Origin: Bryobacterales bacterium
Lineage (GTDB): Bacteria; Acidobacteriota; Terriglobia; Bryobacterales; Bryobacteraceae
DNA: 7,172 bases
Assembly (NCBI GenBank): GCA_003132865.1
Contig: PKYZ01000402.1
Span: 1 to 7,172 of the forward strand
Direction: 5' to 3'
Shown here: piece by piece, positions 6,695-7,172 of the stretch
Position numbering within the stretch: position 1 is the first letter of the stretch
Layout: the number at the start of each line of letters is the position of its first letter
The notes under the pieces: generated by a model
What the model saw: only the letters and a program-made list of their open reading frames with translations
What the model was told of the DNA's origin: nothing
Database searches by the model: none
Made by a program: the position numbers and the translations under genes

Positions 6695-7017
6695 ATGGCC
6701 GTGATCGAACTCGTTGACGCCATTCCCTTGGCGAAGGACGCTCATGGCGTGTACCGCGTCGGCGGAACGCGCGTCACGCTGGACATCGTAGTTCGCGCCT
6801 TCAATCGGGGCGCCACGGCGGAAGAGATCGTCCAGGAGTTCCCCAGTCTGCAACTGCCCGACGTGTATCAGGTGATCGGCTATTATTTAAAGCACAGGGC
6901 CGAGTTTGCTGCGTACTTCGAGAAACGTGAGCGCGAGGAGAAGGAACTGCTCACCAGGACGAGTGGTCGCCCAGGGGACTGCGTGAGCGCTTGCTGGCGC
7001 GCCGGAAGAATCCGTGA
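6695..7017 (+). pseudogene. DUF433 antitoxin gene, frameshifted near the 3' end
   Basis: The first ~85 codons encode a DUF433 domain: V-Y-R-V-G-G-T-R-V-T-L-D-I-V, then G-A-T-A-E-E-I-V-Q-E-F-P-S-L and V-I-G-Y-Y-L-K-H-R, then a charged helix. DUF433 proteins are antitoxins usually paired with DUF5615 PIN-like toxins. After about base 6951 the frame gives unrelated residues and stays open to the window end. The -1 frame gives G-L-R-E-R-L-L-A-R-R-K-N-P and a stop at 7015-7017, which is the kind of tail expected for the family. The -1 frame is closed by TGA at 6928-6930, so the shift lies between 6931 and about 6967. Repairing it gives about 107 residues. No classic slippery heptamer is seen, so a natural one-base loss or a sequence error is likelier than programmed frameshifting. 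An in-frame ATG at 6677 is an alternative start. Confidence 0.72.
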
Positions 7018-7082
7018 GGTGGCTGGCGGACGAGACTCTCAGGAACGCGCCGGAAGCGATGCAAAGCCAAAACAAAAATTAG
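7014..7082 (+). pseudogene. DUF5615 PIN-like toxin gene, 5' remnant
   Basis: A GTG at 7014 overlaps the repaired DUF433 stop (GTGA), the normal layout for an antitoxin-toxin pair. It begins M-R-W-L-A-D-E, the typical N terminus of DUF5615 toxins, which includes the first acidic residue of the PIN-like active site. Similarity fades after about ten codons and the frame stops at TAG 7080-7082, so only a 22-residue stub remains of a family whose proteins are usually about 110-120 residues. The group II intron-like 3' end begins a few bases later, suggesting that an insertion or deletion removed the rest. The call rests on a very short match plus context. Confidence 0.55.
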
Positions 7083-7084
7083 GA

Positions 7085-7172
7085 GTCGCGGTAGGGATAG
7101 CGGTCGCCCGCTACCCCCCGCACAGATCCGTACGAGCGATTTCCCGCATATTATGTGGCCTCCAGAATTATG
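7085..7172 (-). mobile_element. Group II intron 3' end (domains V and VI), probably degenerate
   Basis: Read on the - strand, the right edge folds like the last part of a bacterial group II intron. The domain V distal stem is GCGG-GAAA-TCGC (7136-7147), with a GNRA loop, a two-base TC bulge and a 3' arm GTACGGATC (7125-7133) close to the family consensus. Its 5' arm is abnormal: GAGGCC, about six extra bases (ACATAA), then TATGCG, and no AGC triad. Domain VI is a long stem, GGGGTAGCGG (7108-7117) with CCGCTATCCC (7094-7103), closed by a GCGA loop. A bulged UA and further pairs (GG 7118-7119 with CC 7090-7091) follow. The bulged A (7092) is the eighth base from a predicted 3' end at 7085 (...CCGCGAC), where the branch point is expected. 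The intron body and any reverse transcriptase would lie right of the window. Confidence 0.65.

Noticed and set aside
6940..6976. Programmed -1 frameshifting in the DUF433 gene
   Set aside because: No X-XXY-YYZ heptamer in the zero frame and no clear downstream pseudoknot; the neighbouring toxin is also broken, so decay or a sequence error is simpler.
1..7172. CRISPR array, tRNA, rRNA or insertion-sequence ends
   Set aside because: No regularly spaced direct repeats, tRNA-like cloverleaf, rRNA segment, or terminal inverted repeats with target duplications were seen.

Overview
The window is GC-rich bacterial DNA, densely coded on both strands, with overlapping start/stop codons and very short gaps. 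There is no rRNA, tRNA or other taxonomic marker. The mix of a TIR/MinD-like pair, a DUF433/DUF5615 toxin-antitoxin remnant and many small enzyme operons fits a soil bacterium such as an acidobacterium, but that is only an impression.

Left end (1-2071, + strand): the C-terminal part of a TIR-domain protein, cut by the window edge, is joined by an ATGA overlap to a 573-residue MinD/ParA-type ATPase. The ATPase carries a long C-terminal domain of uncertain identity. The pair looks like a two-gene conflict or immunity module: a probable NAD-cleaving TIR effector with a dedicated P-loop switch. This is the part of the window most likely to be a little-described system.

Middle (2213-4567, + strand): a small MmcQ/YjbR-family protein, an MFS-type exporter, and a secreted SGNH/GDSL hydrolase whose start lies inside the MFS gene. 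An imperfect inverted repeat covers the translation-initiation region of the MFS gene. A 141-base spacer after the ATPase gene holds inverted repeats but no clear terminator.

Middle right (4541-6662, - strand): a three-gene operon reading leftward. It runs from a TIM-barrel sugar isomerase/epimerase-like protein, through an extended-SDR nucleotide-sugar 4-epimerase, to a DUF309 protein. The last gene runs 27 bp tail-to-tail into the GDSL gene.

Right end (6663-7172): a 32-bp divergent spacer carries two mirror-image -10-like hexamers, each 6-8 nt from a start codon that lacks a Shine-Dalgarno sequence, suggesting leaderless transcripts in both directions. To its right is a decayed toxin-antitoxin pair. 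The DUF433 antitoxin gene has a -1 frame disruption near its 3' end, and the DUF5615 (PIN-like) toxin gene keeps only its first codons. Directly after it, on the - strand, lie sequences that fold like domains V and VI of a group II intron. The rest of that intron, if present, is beyond the right edge.
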